Below are positions 38,304 to 47,136 of a stretch of DNA of 64,000 nt, piece by piece (the stretch's first letter is position 1; each line of letters begins with the position of its first letter). The notes beneath the pieces were generated by a model, which was given only the letters and a program-made list of their open reading frames with translations, made no database searches and was not told the origin of the DNA. The position numbers were made by a program, and so were the translations under genes. Origin of the DNA: Lachnospiraceae bacterium (GTDB taxonomy: Bacteria; Bacillota; Clostridia; Lachnospirales; Lachnospiraceae); the NCBI GenBank assembly GCA_017624495.1, contig JAGAMY010000020.1:26699-90698 (forward strand), in the 5' to 3' direction.

Positions 38304-39570
38304 ACTGTATAATGCTCTCTTTTCTATGTAAGTCTGCGTAAAGCAATACTTCATCTAACGTCCTGTTTCCCTGCAGCCACAATAACTCCTGGGCAGCTAC
38401 ATCATTCTGAAAAAACCAGATTAGCTGTGTATTCCCCACGGTTGCTTCAATAATTTCTTCCGTCTTTTCGTAAGTGCTTATATCCTCCTGTAAACAGCTT
38501 TTAAAGGCTGAATCATAACCCTTTTTCACACTAAATGTCTGGGTATAATTTAAAATCTCACCCATCAATTCTTCATCGGATAAAAGTGCTTCAAAAATAC
38601 TATCTACCTCATCCGAATACTCCGTCGAAGCACTTTTCATAAATGTCATATTCGTTTCACGAATCAGCTTAGAATCTCCCGTCAGATTTGGATACGGAAA
38701 AATTCCATAATCATCCGACTTTTCATACTGATTGGAAAATTGCAGTGACCATGTGCCTGTCAAGTACATTGCCGCTTCTCCATTATCAAACCGATTATCG
38801 CAAATTGCCTGATCAACAGCCAATGCATCTTCCCATGTATGTTCTAAAATATATTGATTACACTCCATGCAATCTTTTACCACATCATTGTCTGAATAAC
38901 TTTGTGCGCCATTCCGAAATTCTTCTCCCCACAGAGAATTTCCGGAAAAAATATTATTCAGCATAAACTGCATCGTTGTATTTCCCACTGACCAGTTTTC
39001 CTGAAAATGTGCCGCAAAAGGAACTTCTCCGTTTTGTTCTAAAACAGCAACCACTTTTGCTAACTCCTGCCTTGTCTTTGGTACAGGAAGTTTGTATTCC
39101 CCAAATATCTTCTTATTGTAAATTACCCCCTGATACCATGAATTATATGGAATACCATAGGCAACACCATCTACCGTTACCGTCTCCTTTGCCGCATCTT
39201 CAATTTCCGCTAAAAGCTCCGGTTCAATAGCCGCAAGATTTCCTGTGGCATAATAATGTTTGGCATCCTGCGCCTTACCAATTATAATATCCGGAACATC
39301 TCCTGCTGCAAATCTGGCGTTTAATTCCGCATCAAAATTTTCTCCCCAGTCTACACATTCCCATTCCAGCCGGACATTTGGCAGTATCTCTGCCACCTTT
39401 TCATCAATCATATCCTCAATTCCGGCATCCGGTGTAGACTGTCCCGCTAATACAGACAGATAAATCGTCTCCTGCTCATCCTCTGCTATATCCGGCATAT
39501 TCTGACAGCCTGCTGCAAGCCATATTGCCCCGATAACTCCTGCCAAAATCATTTTTTCTCTCATGCTCAT
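38302..39570 (-). CDS. Second solute-binding lipoprotein, coupled to the two-component system
   Basis: 422 residues with lipobox LAAGC. It aligns along its whole length with the transport binding protein at 36842: LAGQSTPDAGIEDMIDE, LEWECVDWGENF, PDIIIGKAQDA, TTMQFMLNNIF and GIFPYPNLTGDSKLI. So it is an intact paralogue, not a fragment. Its ATG overlaps the response regulator stop by 4 nt, and a strong terminator overlaps its own stop. It therefore belongs to the kinase-regulator operon and not to the transport operon. A sensory role, presenting the sugar to the kinase, is inferred. Confidence 0.9.
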   Translation of the reverse strand: MSMREKMILAGVIGAIWLAAGCQNMPDIAEDEQETIYLSVLAGQSTPDAGIEDMIDEKVAEILPNVRLEWECVDWGENFDAELNARFAAGDVPDIIIGKAQDAKHYYATGNLAAIEPELLAEIEDAAKETVTVDGVAYGIPYNSWYQGVIYNKKIFGEYKLPVPKTRQELAKVVAVLEQNGEVPFAAHFQENWSVGNTTMQFMLNNIFSGNSLWGEEFRNGAQSYSDNDVVKDCMECNQYILEHTWEDALAVDQAICDNRFDNGEAAMYLTGTWSLQFSNQYEKSDDYGIFPYPNLTGDSKLIRETNMTFMKSASTEYSDEVDSIFEALLSDEELMGEILNYTQTFSVKKGYDSAFKSCLQEDISTYEKTEEIIEATVGNTQLIWFFQNDVAAQELLWLQGNRTLDEVLLYADLHRKESIIQ

Positions 39571-41153
39571 ACACCTTTCATACTCTGGCGGTATTCCCTT
39601 GGTCCAACACCTACCATTTTACGAAATACTTTATTAAAATAGGTATAATCATCATAGCCTACCATAAATGCAATTTCCGCCAGATTTGTATCTCCTGAAC
39701 GCATATGTTCTTTTGCCTTTTCAATTCTTGTCCTTGAAATATAATGAATCAGATTCTCTCCTATCTCTTTGCGAAAGCTTCTGGAAAAATATGAATTTTC
39801 CATATGATATTTTTCAGCAAGACCGGACAATGTCAGTGGTTCATAGTAGTACTCATCAATATATGCCGCCACCTGTTTAATAATCTGTCCCGTGTTTTCC
39901 ACAAAACTGTCAGTTGCCGCATCTGCCGCCATTTCAATCATATCATCCAATAAATCACACACATACACAGCATCTAATTTTTCTACCTCTTTATCCGCAG
40001 CCTCTACCATATTTTCATATTCCACGGATTTATAGGACTCACTTCTGCCTGCCATATACTCTTCCCAGGTATTCACAATTCTGCGCAATGTCTGTTTTAC
40101 CTCTAAATACTGCCATTTCTGACTATCACAATGCTTCATGCCAATCTGTTCAAAAAGCATCTGGCGGATAGCCTTACTATTTCCTGATTTCCACAATGTC
40201 CGTAATTCCTGCAACTGTGCCTCTGTGATTCTGTTATTTACGCTGTCTTCTCCATTTTTTGCTTCCTTTGCGCAAAGGACTACACTTTCCTTTGTATAAC
40301 TTCTAGTCATTAAACGTGCCACAGCCTGTACATATGCCTGATAAATATTATCCATAGAGCAGGTATTTTCATTTAATACGATAGAAACCGGTGAAGCTGT
40401 TATTTTCTCTAACTCTACCTTTATTTCATGTGCTCTTGTGACAAGCAGTCTGCTTTCTGCTTCAGACATTAAAATAAATTCATTCGAACGATAGGTATGA
40501 TTAAAGATTACCACATCCTCCATTTTTACCAGTTCTCTAATCTTTTCTTTTAATTTAAAAGACAAAAGATTCATATCATATGCATAGGTTTTTGCAATTT
40601 CTCCCATATCATGAATTTTTATCAGCAAAAGCTTTGCTCCGGTAAAATCCACCTTGCTGTTCATGGTAATATCCGGGGTCAATGCCATTTCTCTCTGCTC
40701 TAAAAGCTGGGAAAATTCCCTGTCCTGTATCAGTGAAGAGGCTTTTAAAAACTCCTCTCTTTCGCTGTTACGCTTTGCTACAATATCTAATGCCCGGATA
40801 ATGGCGTTTACTAAATCAATACGGCTGACAGGCTTCATCAGATAATTAATAGAGCCTGCCATAAAAGAATCTTTTACATAATCAAAATCATCATATCCAC
40901 TGATGACAAAAGGAATCGTATCCGGGTATTTATTTTGTACTTCCCGAAGCAAATCCACGCCATTTAAAAAAGGCATATTTATATCCGTAATCAATATATC
41001 TACCCGCTCCTGCTCCATCCGGCGCAATACCTCTTCGCCATCTTCTGCCGGCTCTAACAATGTCAATCCATAACTGCTCCAGTCTATCATCCGTCTTAGT
41101 TTTTCCCGTGTCCAATACTCATCATCCGCAATCAGAATTTTAAAATTATCCAT
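39567..41153 (-). CDS. YesN-like response regulator with long linker (AraC output)
   Basis: 528 residues. The receiver domain has ILIADDEYW, the phosphoacceptor in ILITDINMPFLNG, and YLMKPVSR. About 290 residues of linker follow, with no recognised motif. The C-terminal AraC double HTH ends VGVGPREYRQSM. GGAGGGAGATT precedes the start. It follows the histidine kinase gene by 31 nt and overlaps the binding protein gene by 4 nt. The likely target is the promoter at 38231 for the alpha-galactoside transport operon. Confidence 0.92.
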   Translation of the reverse strand: MDNFKILIADDEYWTREKLRRMIDWSSYGLTLLEPAEDGEEVLRRMEQERVDILITDINMPFLNGVDLLREVQNKYPDTIPFVISGYDDFDYVKDSFMAGSINYLMKPVSRIDLVNAIIRALDIVAKRNSEREEFLKASSLIQDREFSQLLEQREMALTPDITMNSKVDFTGAKLLLIKIHDMGEIAKTYAYDMNLLSFKLKEKIRELVKMEDVVIFNHTYRSNEFILMSEAESRLLVTRAHEIKVELEKITASPVSIVLNENTCSMDNIYQAYVQAVARLMTRSYTKESVVLCAKEAKNGEDSVNNRITEAQLQELRTLWKSGNSKAIRQMLFEQIGMKHCDSQKWQYLEVKQTLRRIVNTWEEYMAGRSESYKSVEYENMVEAADKEVEKLDAVYVCDLLDDMIEMAADAATDSFVENTGQIIKQVAAYIDEYYYEPLTLSGLAEKYHMENSYFSRSFRKEIGENLIHYISRTRIEKAKEHMRSGDTNLAEIAFMVGYDDYTYFNKVFRKMVGVGPREYRQSMKGV

Positions 41154-41184
41154 AATCTCCCTCCGGTTCTGTTCTCCTATTTTT

Positions 41185-42966
41185 TTATCCGTTTTCCTGT
41201 GCTTTTTGCGGAATCCGTAATTTTACACAGGTTCCTTCCCCTTCATGACTTACAATTTCAATACCATACTCCTCCCCATAGAGCATTTTCATACGCATAT
41301 GTATATTATGTATGCCAATGGATTTTTTGTTTTCTGTCTCTTTTTCTGCCAAAAGACTTTTTACCTTTTCTTCCGGCATACCTACACCATTATCTTCCAC
41401 AAGATTCTCCATCAAGTCGCCCTCCGCCTTTGCACAAATCCGTACTTTTTTCTCCCTGCGGCTATTGCGCAGTCCATGATTTAATGCATTTTCTACCAAC
41501 GGCTGAATGGATAGTCTTGGAATATCTGCCTTCAGTACTGCTTCATCAATCTCAAATGCATAATTGACATGATCCCGCATACGCACATCCATGACATAAA
41601 TATAATTTTTCAGATGTGCCATTTCCTTCGCCACAGTGGAAAACGGATGCTTCATATCCAGACTATAACGAAAGATATTCGATAAGGACTGGCAAAGTGC
41701 ACTGACCTGTCTACATTCCTGCATTTCGGCAATACTACCCATAGTATCTAAGGTATTATATAAAAAATGCGGATTTATCTGTGCCTGCAGGGCGTTATAT
41801 TCTGCACGGTTTAACAGCAGTTTTGCACGATATTCCCGACTGATTAAATCCTCCATAGTATCTAACATTTCATTAAAATTCTGTCCTAAGATACCGATTT
41901 CATCCTCTTTTTCTACCTCAATCCTAAGCTCCGTTTCTCCATCTCTGATTTTCTTTGCTGTAGCTGTCATATTTTCTAACGGGCGGGTAAGTGTCTTACT
42001 TACAAAGTAAGTAACAATCAGCGCAACCACCAGCATGACAACTAAAATCAGCACCAGATTGCTTGCTAAAATCCGCTGATTTTCGTAAAACATATCTTGC
42101 GGCATCAGCGAATATGCACCAAAATTATACTTATCCTGCTCAAGTGTAAAAAACACACGGTTTCCCGATTCCATGGTGGTTTTATCCCCTTTTCCACCGG
42201 AACGGATGCTTTTTTGAAAATTTTCTATTGTCCGTATTTCTTCATCCTCTAAATTCCCAAAACAGGCTGCGGGTCTGTCCCCGGTAGGCTGAAACCACAG
42301 ATACATATTTTCATTGCTGCTGTATTTTTCCATAATTGCCGTAAGGTTTTTGCTGTCCACATCACAGACCACATACCCAATAATATCTTTGGCATTTCCA
42401 TTATTATAAAGCTTTAACACAAAACGAATAATATCCCTTTCCCGTGCTGTATTGTAATAACTGGAAATAAGCATACTGGTATTTTCTGATTTTACATATT
42501 CCTTTACAATATCTGCATTGTAAGTATTTTCCTCTGTGTAAATATCTAAAGGATAATTGTGCTTTGGCGTTACTGCACGACGGTAGGTACTAATGATTTC
42601 ATCCTCTTCCGTATACAAATACAAAGCCACCACGCCATCCGTTGTTTCAAAGTTATTTGTGGCTATATTATAGGCTTCTCTGGAATATTTCTCACGCATA
42701 TTTTCCACATGAGTTTGCGCTTTTAAATCCTGAATAAATTCTCTTTCATTATAGCTTTCTACCAGTACTTTTTCGATACCTTTGATGAAATTATAAACAT
42801 CCTCCTGCATGTTCTGCAAGGAATGAAAACTCTCATTTTTTGCCTGCTGATAAATCATTTTTGACGAACTTTGCTGAAACAAAAACATCTGAAAAATCAG
42901 TGCAAAAAAGGTAACTCCCAGACACAAAAATAGAATTTTTGTGTGCATTTTCCATGTACGTTTCAT
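41185..42966 (-). CDS. YesM-like sensor histidine kinase
   Basis: 593 residues. Membrane segments at about 10-30 (ILFLCLGVTFFALIFQMFLF) and 295-315 flank an extracytoplasmic sensor domain of about 260 residues. A HAMP domain (RPLENMTATAKKIRDGE), the phosphoaccepting His in QINPHFLYNTLDTM, the N-box IQPLVENALNHG and VEDNGVGMP follow. It starts the operon with the response regulator and the second binding protein. The start has TAGGAGAAGAGT. It shares its upstream region with the divergent phosphofructokinase gene at 43161. Confidence 0.92.
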   Translation of the reverse strand: MKRTWKMHTKILFLCLGVTFFALIFQMFLFQQSSSKMIYQQAKNESFHSLQNMQEDVYNFIKGIEKVLVESYNEREFIQDLKAQTHVENMREKYSREAYNIATNNFETTDGVVALYLYTEEDEIISTYRRAVTPKHNYPLDIYTEENTYNADIVKEYVKSENTSMLISSYYNTARERDIIRFVLKLYNNGNAKDIIGYVVCDVDSKNLTAIMEKYSSNENMYLWFQPTGDRPAACFGNLEDEEIRTIENFQKSIRSGGKGDKTTMESGNRVFFTLEQDKYNFGAYSLMPQDMFYENQRILASNLVLILVVMLVVALIVTYFVSKTLTRPLENMTATAKKIRDGETELRIEVEKEDEIGILGQNFNEMLDTMEDLISREYRAKLLLNRAEYNALQAQINPHFLYNTLDTMGSIAEMQECRQVSALCQSLSNIFRYSLDMKHPFSTVAKEMAHLKNYIYVMDVRMRDHVNYAFEIDEAVLKADIPRLSIQPLVENALNHGLRNSRREKKVRICAKAEGDLMENLVEDNGVGMPEEKVKSLLAEKETENKKSIGIHNIHMRMKMLYGEEYGIEIVSHEGEGTCVKLRIPQKAQENG

Positions 42967-43160
42967 ACTCTTCTCCTACATTATTTTTACATAACTTGCA
43001 TCTTTATGTTATCACCTGCGGCAAATTTTGTATATTGGATTTTTTGAAAAAAAAATTGTAGAATTTTGCTGGAAAATTTCTGACAAATATGTTAAAATTA
43101 CAGATAGTTATTTAATTATTTTGTTTTTTAACAAACAATAAGCATCAGGGAGGTTCTATT

Positions 43161-44408
43161 ATGAAACGAAATGTTATTGTAGGTCAGTCAGGAGGACCAA
43201 CAGCCGCTATCAATTCCAGTCTTGCCGGTGTATACCGCACAGCCATTGACCGTGGAGCAAAAAAAGTCTATGGTATGATTCATGGCGTACAGGGATTATT
43301 AAACGAACACTACTTAGATTTATCCAAATATATCCAGTCTGATTTAGACGTAGAGCTGTTAAAGCGTACACCTGCAGCTTTCTTAGGTTCCTGTCGTTAT
43401 AAATTACCGGAAATTCACGAAAATAAAGAAGTCTATGAAAAGCTGTTTGCTATCTTAGACAAGCTCGATATTGAAGCCTTTATTTACATTGGCGGCAATG
43501 ATTCCATGGACACCATCAAAAAATTATCCGACTATGCCATTCTTACCGGACATAACACACGTTTTATCGGCTGTCCAAAGACGATTGACAATGACCTTGC
43601 TTTAACAGACCATACACCAGGTTATGGCAGCGCTGCAAAATATATCGGAACTTCCATGAAAGAGATTATTCGTGACAGCTTCTGTCTGGAATATCCAAAG
43701 GGACTTGTTACCATCGTAGAGATCATGGGACGTAATGCAGGATGGCTTACCGGAGCTGCTGCTCTCTCAAAAGCAGAAGACTGTGATGGTCCTGACTTGA
43801 TTTATTTACCGGAAGTTACTTTTAACCTTGATGATTTTAAAGATAAAGTCAAAAAATTATTAGAAAAAAAATCCTCCGTTGTGGTTGCTGTTTCTGAAGG
43901 CATCCGCTCTGCTGATGGAAAATATGTATGTGAACATGGAAGCAATGTAGATTTCGTAGATGCATTTGGTCACAAACAGTTATCCGGAACAGCTTCATTC
44001 CTTGCAAATTATATTGCTGGTGAACTGGGTGCAAAAACTCGTGCTATCGAACTTAGCACTTTACAGAGAGCCGGTTCTCACCTTGCTTCCCGTGTAGATA
44101 TTCTCGAAGCTTATCAGGTAGGTGGTGCCGCAGTAAAAGCTGCGGATGAAGGCGATTCCGGTCAGATGGTTGTATTACAGAGAATTTCTGATGATCCGTA
44201 CCAGTGTCAGACAGCCGTTAAAAATGTACATAAAATTGCCAATGACGAAAAATGCGTACCGAAAAACTGGATTTGCAAAAACGGCACTTATGTCAGCGAT
44301 GATTTCGTAAATTACGTTACTCCATTGATACAGGGTGATTTATCTCCTGTTATGGTAGATGGTATTCCAAGACATTTGTGTATTCCAAAAGAACTTTATA
44401 AAAAATAA
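43161..44408 (+). CDS. 6-phosphofructokinase, probably pyrophosphate-dependent
   Basis: 415 residues, longer than PfkA. Motifs: VGQSGGPTAAINSS at the N-terminus, IYIGGNDSMDT near residue 110 and CPKTIDNDLALTDHTPGYGSAAKY near 137-160. The Lys before TIDND is the hallmark of PPi users. The position that is Gly in ATP enzymes and usually Asp in PPi enzymes is Asn here (GGNDS), so phosphoryl donor use should be tested. Substrate-binding EIMGRNAGWLTGA is intact. CAGGGAGGTTCTATT precedes the start. With the ATP enzyme at 17441 the window has both types. Confidence 0.88.
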   Translation: MKRNVIVGQSGGPTAAINSSLAGVYRTAIDRGAKKVYGMIHGVQGLLNEHYLDLSKYIQSDLDVELLKRTPAAFLGSCRYKLPEIHENKEVYEKLFAILDKLDIEAFIYIGGNDSMDTIKKLSDYAILTGHNTRFIGCPKTIDNDLALTDHTPGYGSAAKYIGTSMKEIIRDSFCLEYPKGLVTIVEIMGRNAGWLTGAAALSKAEDCDGPDLIYLPEVTFNLDDFKDKVKKLLEKKSSVVVAVSEGIRSADGKYVCEHGSNVDFVDAFGHKQLSGTASFLANYIAGELGAKTRAIELSTLQRAGSHLASRVDILEAYQVGGAAVKAADEGDSGQMVVLQRISDDPYQCQTAVKNVHKIANDEKCVPKNWICKNGTYVSDDFVNYVTPLIQGDLSPVMVDGIPRHLCIPKELYKK

Positions 44409-44422
44409 CGTACTACCATAAC

Positions 44423-44471
44423 AAATGCCTTCCAATTGTCAGAACCTAGCACTGACCTTTGGAAGGCATTT
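44423..44471. terminator. Bidirectional terminator between phosphofructokinase and pyrD
   Basis: AAATGCCTTCC (44423-44433) pairs with GGAAGGCATTT (44461-44471). An inner stem GTCAG/CTGAC extends it. It serves the convergent phosphofructokinase and pyrD genes. Confidence 0.8.
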
Positions 44472-44488
44472 CATAATTATTATGCTTT

Positions 44489-45391
44489 TTATTTTACTGC
44501 TCCAATCAGCTCATTGATATCCGCAACACCCTGTTCTGCCATGTAATTACGCATACCCTCTACAATCTCTTCGGTAACGGCAGGATTGTGGAAATTCGCT
44601 GTACCTACAGAAACTGCTGTTGCTCCTGCAAGCATCATTTCAATGGCATCTTCTGCGGTTAAAATACCGCCCATACCAATAATCGGCAGTTTTACCGCCT
44701 GTGCCGTCTGGTATACCATTCTGACTGCAATTGGATGAATCGCAGGGCCGGACATACCACCGGTTTTATTTGCCAAAGCAAATTTACGCTTATGTATATC
44801 AATTTTCATACCCGTTAAAGTATTAATTAAAGATAAAACATCTGCTCCACCGGCCTCTGCGGCTCTTGCCATTTCTGTAATATCCGTAACATTGGGACTT
44901 AACTTCATAATCACCGGCTGTTTTGCGTATTTTTTTACTTCCTTTGTAATGGCTTCTACACTTTTGGGGTCCTGACCGAAGGCAATTCCACCTTCTTTTA
45001 CATTCGGGCAGGAGATGTTAATTTCTAACATATCTACCGGCTGGTCTGCTAATCTTTCCACAACTTCACAATAATCGGAAGCACTTTTTCCACAGACATT
45101 CACAATAATCTTTGTATCATATTTTTTAAGGAAAGGAATATCTCTTTCAATAAATACATCAATACCCGGATTCTGCAAACCAATGGCATTTAACATACCG
45201 CCGTATACTTCGGCAACTCTTGGTGTCGGATTGCCTTCCCATGGAATATTGGCAACACCTTTAGTCACTACAGCACCTAATTTATTTAAATCTACAAATT
45301 CAGAAAATTCTTCTCCAGAACCAAATGTTCCTGATGCTGTCATCACAGGATTGTTCAGTGTGACTCCTGCTAAATTTACTTTCATATTCAT
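44489..45391 (-). CDS. pyrD: Dihydroorotate dehydrogenase, class 1B catalytic subunit
   Basis: 300 residues. It oxidises dihydroorotate to orotate with FMN in pyrimidine synthesis. Motifs: NPVMTASGTFGSGEEF, INISCPNVKEGG with the class 1 catalytic Cys region, KLSPNVTDI, and GMGGILTAEDA. The start overlaps the pyrK stop as TAATG, with GGAGG ten bases upstream, so the two subunits are co-translated. Association with PyrK makes it a NAD-linked class 1B enzyme. It is the last gene of the pyrC-F-K-D cluster. Confidence 0.96.
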   Translation of the reverse strand: MNMKVNLAGVTLNNPVMTASGTFGSGEEFSEFVDLNKLGAVVTKGVANIPWEGNPTPRVAEVYGGMLNAIGLQNPGIDVFIERDIPFLKKYDTKIIVNVCGKSASDYCEVVERLADQPVDMLEINISCPNVKEGGIAFGQDPKSVEAITKEVKKYAKQPVIMKLSPNVTDITEMARAAEAGGADVLSLINTLTGMKIDIHKRKFALANKTGGMSGPAIHPIAVRMVYQTAQAVKLPIIGMGGILTAEDAIEMMLAGATAVSVGTANFHNPAVTEEIVEGMRNYMAEQGVADINELIGAVK

Positions 45392-46158
45392 TAGAAGTCC
45401 ACCTCCTCTGCTCTAAATACCGGTCCTTCTTTACAGATACGCTTATTGTGTACATGGGTATGGTCGTCTTTTTCTTTCGATTTGCATACACAGCCTAAAC
45501 ACGCACCGATACCACATGCCATACGCTCTTCTAAGGAAACCCAGCACTCGATGTTATTTTCCGCTGCATAAGTCTTTAAAGCACGAAGCATTGGCAATGG
45601 ACCACAGGCATAAATCACATCTGCTTTCAAACCATTTTCACGGATGGCATCTAACACATTTCCTTTAGTTCCTGCACTGCCGTCTTCGGTAGCCACATAA
45701 ACTTTTCCATATTTTTTGAAATCATCATATAAAAACAGTTCATCTCTGTACCCAAGCACAATCTGTTTTTCACAATTTAACTGCTTTGCCAGTTCAAGCA
45801 TTGGCGGAACACCAATTCCTCCGCCAATAAGAAACGCTGATTTGTCCTGTAACGGGAAGCCATTACCTAAAGGACCTACAATATCTACCTGTGCACCAGC
45901 TTCCATTTTAGAGAATTCTTCTGTTCCCTTTCCTGCTACACGATAGACGATGCGAAGTGCATTATCCTTCGTATCGATTTCACAAATGCTAATCGGTCTT
46001 GGCAGCAGTCTGCTGCCATCTGCACAGTATAAAGAAATAAACTGCCCCGGTTTAGCAAGACCTGCAATTTCTTCTGTGCGAATCCACATATCAAAAATTC
46101 CTTCAGCAATTTTCTCCTTACGGATAATTATTGCTTTTTCTTTTTTCTTATCTGCCAT
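45391..46158 (-). CDS. pyrK: Dihydroorotate dehydrogenase electron transfer subunit
   Basis: 255 residues. It carries FAD and a [2Fe-2S] cluster and passes electrons from PyrD to NAD. The FAD-binding part contains RLLPRPISICEI and the nucleotide loop LIGGGIGVPPML. The cluster cysteines are in ERMACGIGACLGCVC and a later HNKRICKEGPVF. GAGGAAGATAAC precedes the start. It overlaps pyrD by one base and follows pyrF by 27 nt. Confidence 0.96.
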   Translation of the reverse strand: MADKKKEKAIIIRKEKIAEGIFDMWIRTEEIAGLAKPGQFISLYCADGSRLLPRPISICEIDTKDNALRIVYRVAGKGTEEFSKMEAGAQVDIVGPLGNGFPLQDKSAFLIGGGIGVPPMLELAKQLNCEKQIVLGYRDELFLYDDFKKYGKVYVATEDGSAGTKGNVLDAIRENGLKADVIYACGPLPMLRALKTYAAENNIECWVSLEERMACGIGACLGCVCKSKEKDDHTHVHNKRICKEGPVFRAEEVDF

Positions 46159-46185
46159 GTTATCTTCCTCTTTTACTTATTGCCT

Positions 46186-47115
46186 CTATTTTGCTGCTTT
46201 TAGCGCACCATCAATATCTGCAATCATATCCTCGACTGCTGCCCTGGATGCATCTGCAAAGTTTTCTGCGCCAAATTTTGCATACTGCTCCTGTTTGTAT
46301 GCTGCAATAATTCCACGGGAAGAATTTACTACTGCACCAAGTCCATCTTCATTGAAGAAATGTACTAAATCTGCACCTTTTCCACCCTGTGCACCATAAC
46401 CCGGCACTAAGATAAAGCTCTTTGGCATCACTTTACGAAGGACTTTTCCCATTTCCGGATAAGTAGCACCAACAACGGCACCCACATAGCTGTAGGAATC
46501 ACCCATATGTTCTGCGCCCCACTGTGCTACTTTTTCACCAACCCACTCATATAATGGTCTGCCATCAATCAGTCTATCCTGGAATTCTCCACTGGATGGA
46601 TTGGAGGTTTTCACTAAGATAAAAATACCTTTCTTTTCTTCTTTACACACATCAATAAATGGCTTAATACCGTCTGTTCCAAGATATGGATTTACTGTTG
46701 CAAAATCTTCATCAAATGCGGAGTATGTCTTACTTCCAATGGTAATTTTTCCTAAATGGCCTGTGGCATAGGCTGCGGATGTCGAACCGATATCTCCACG
46801 TTTTACATCTCCAATAACGACTAAATCTTTTTCGTGACAATAGTCTACGGTCTTTTTAAATGCTTTTAATCCCTCAATACCAAACTGCTCATACATGGCA
46901 ATCTGTGGTTTTACGGATGGAATCAAATCATATGTTGCATCTATAATAGCTTTATTATACTGCCAAATGGCTTCTGCTGCACCTTCTAAGGTTTCCCCAA
47001 AATCAGCATAGGCTTTCTTTAAAATATGCTCCGGAATATAACTTAACATTGGGTCAAGTCCTACACAAATTGGTGCATGGGTTTTCTGAATCTTGCTGGC
47101 TAATTTATTAATCAT
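46186..47115 (-). CDS. pyrF: Orotidine 5'-phosphate decarboxylase, type 2
   Basis: 309 residues, longer than the B. subtilis-type enzyme and typical of the PyrF type 2 subfamily. It forms UMP from OMP. The catalytic Asp-Lys-Asp set is in VVIGDVKRGDIGSTS; the phosphate-binding region is LVPGYGAQGGKG. The N-terminus has CVGLDPMLSYIPE. It lies between pyrC and pyrK on the same strand with gaps of 21 and 27 nt. Confidence 0.95.
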   Translation of the reverse strand: MINKLASKIQKTHAPICVGLDPMLSYIPEHILKKAYADFGETLEGAAEAIWQYNKAIIDATYDLIPSVKPQIAMYEQFGIEGLKAFKKTVDYCHEKDLVVIGDVKRGDIGSTSAAYATGHLGKITIGSKTYSAFDEDFATVNPYLGTDGIKPFIDVCKEEKKGIFILVKTSNPSSGEFQDRLIDGRPLYEWVGEKVAQWGAEHMGDSYSYVGAVVGATYPEMGKVLRKVMPKSFILVPGYGAQGGKGADLVHFFNEDGLGAVVNSSRGIIAAYKQEQYAKFGAENFADASRAAVEDMIADIDGALKAAK

Positions 47116-47136
47116 TGTTGTTTATCCTTTCTTGTC

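Noticed and set aside
38302-39570. Binding protein at 38302 as a decayed copy of the one at 36842
   Set aside because: It is full length, has its own lipobox, is tightly coupled to the regulator gene and ends at a strong terminator.
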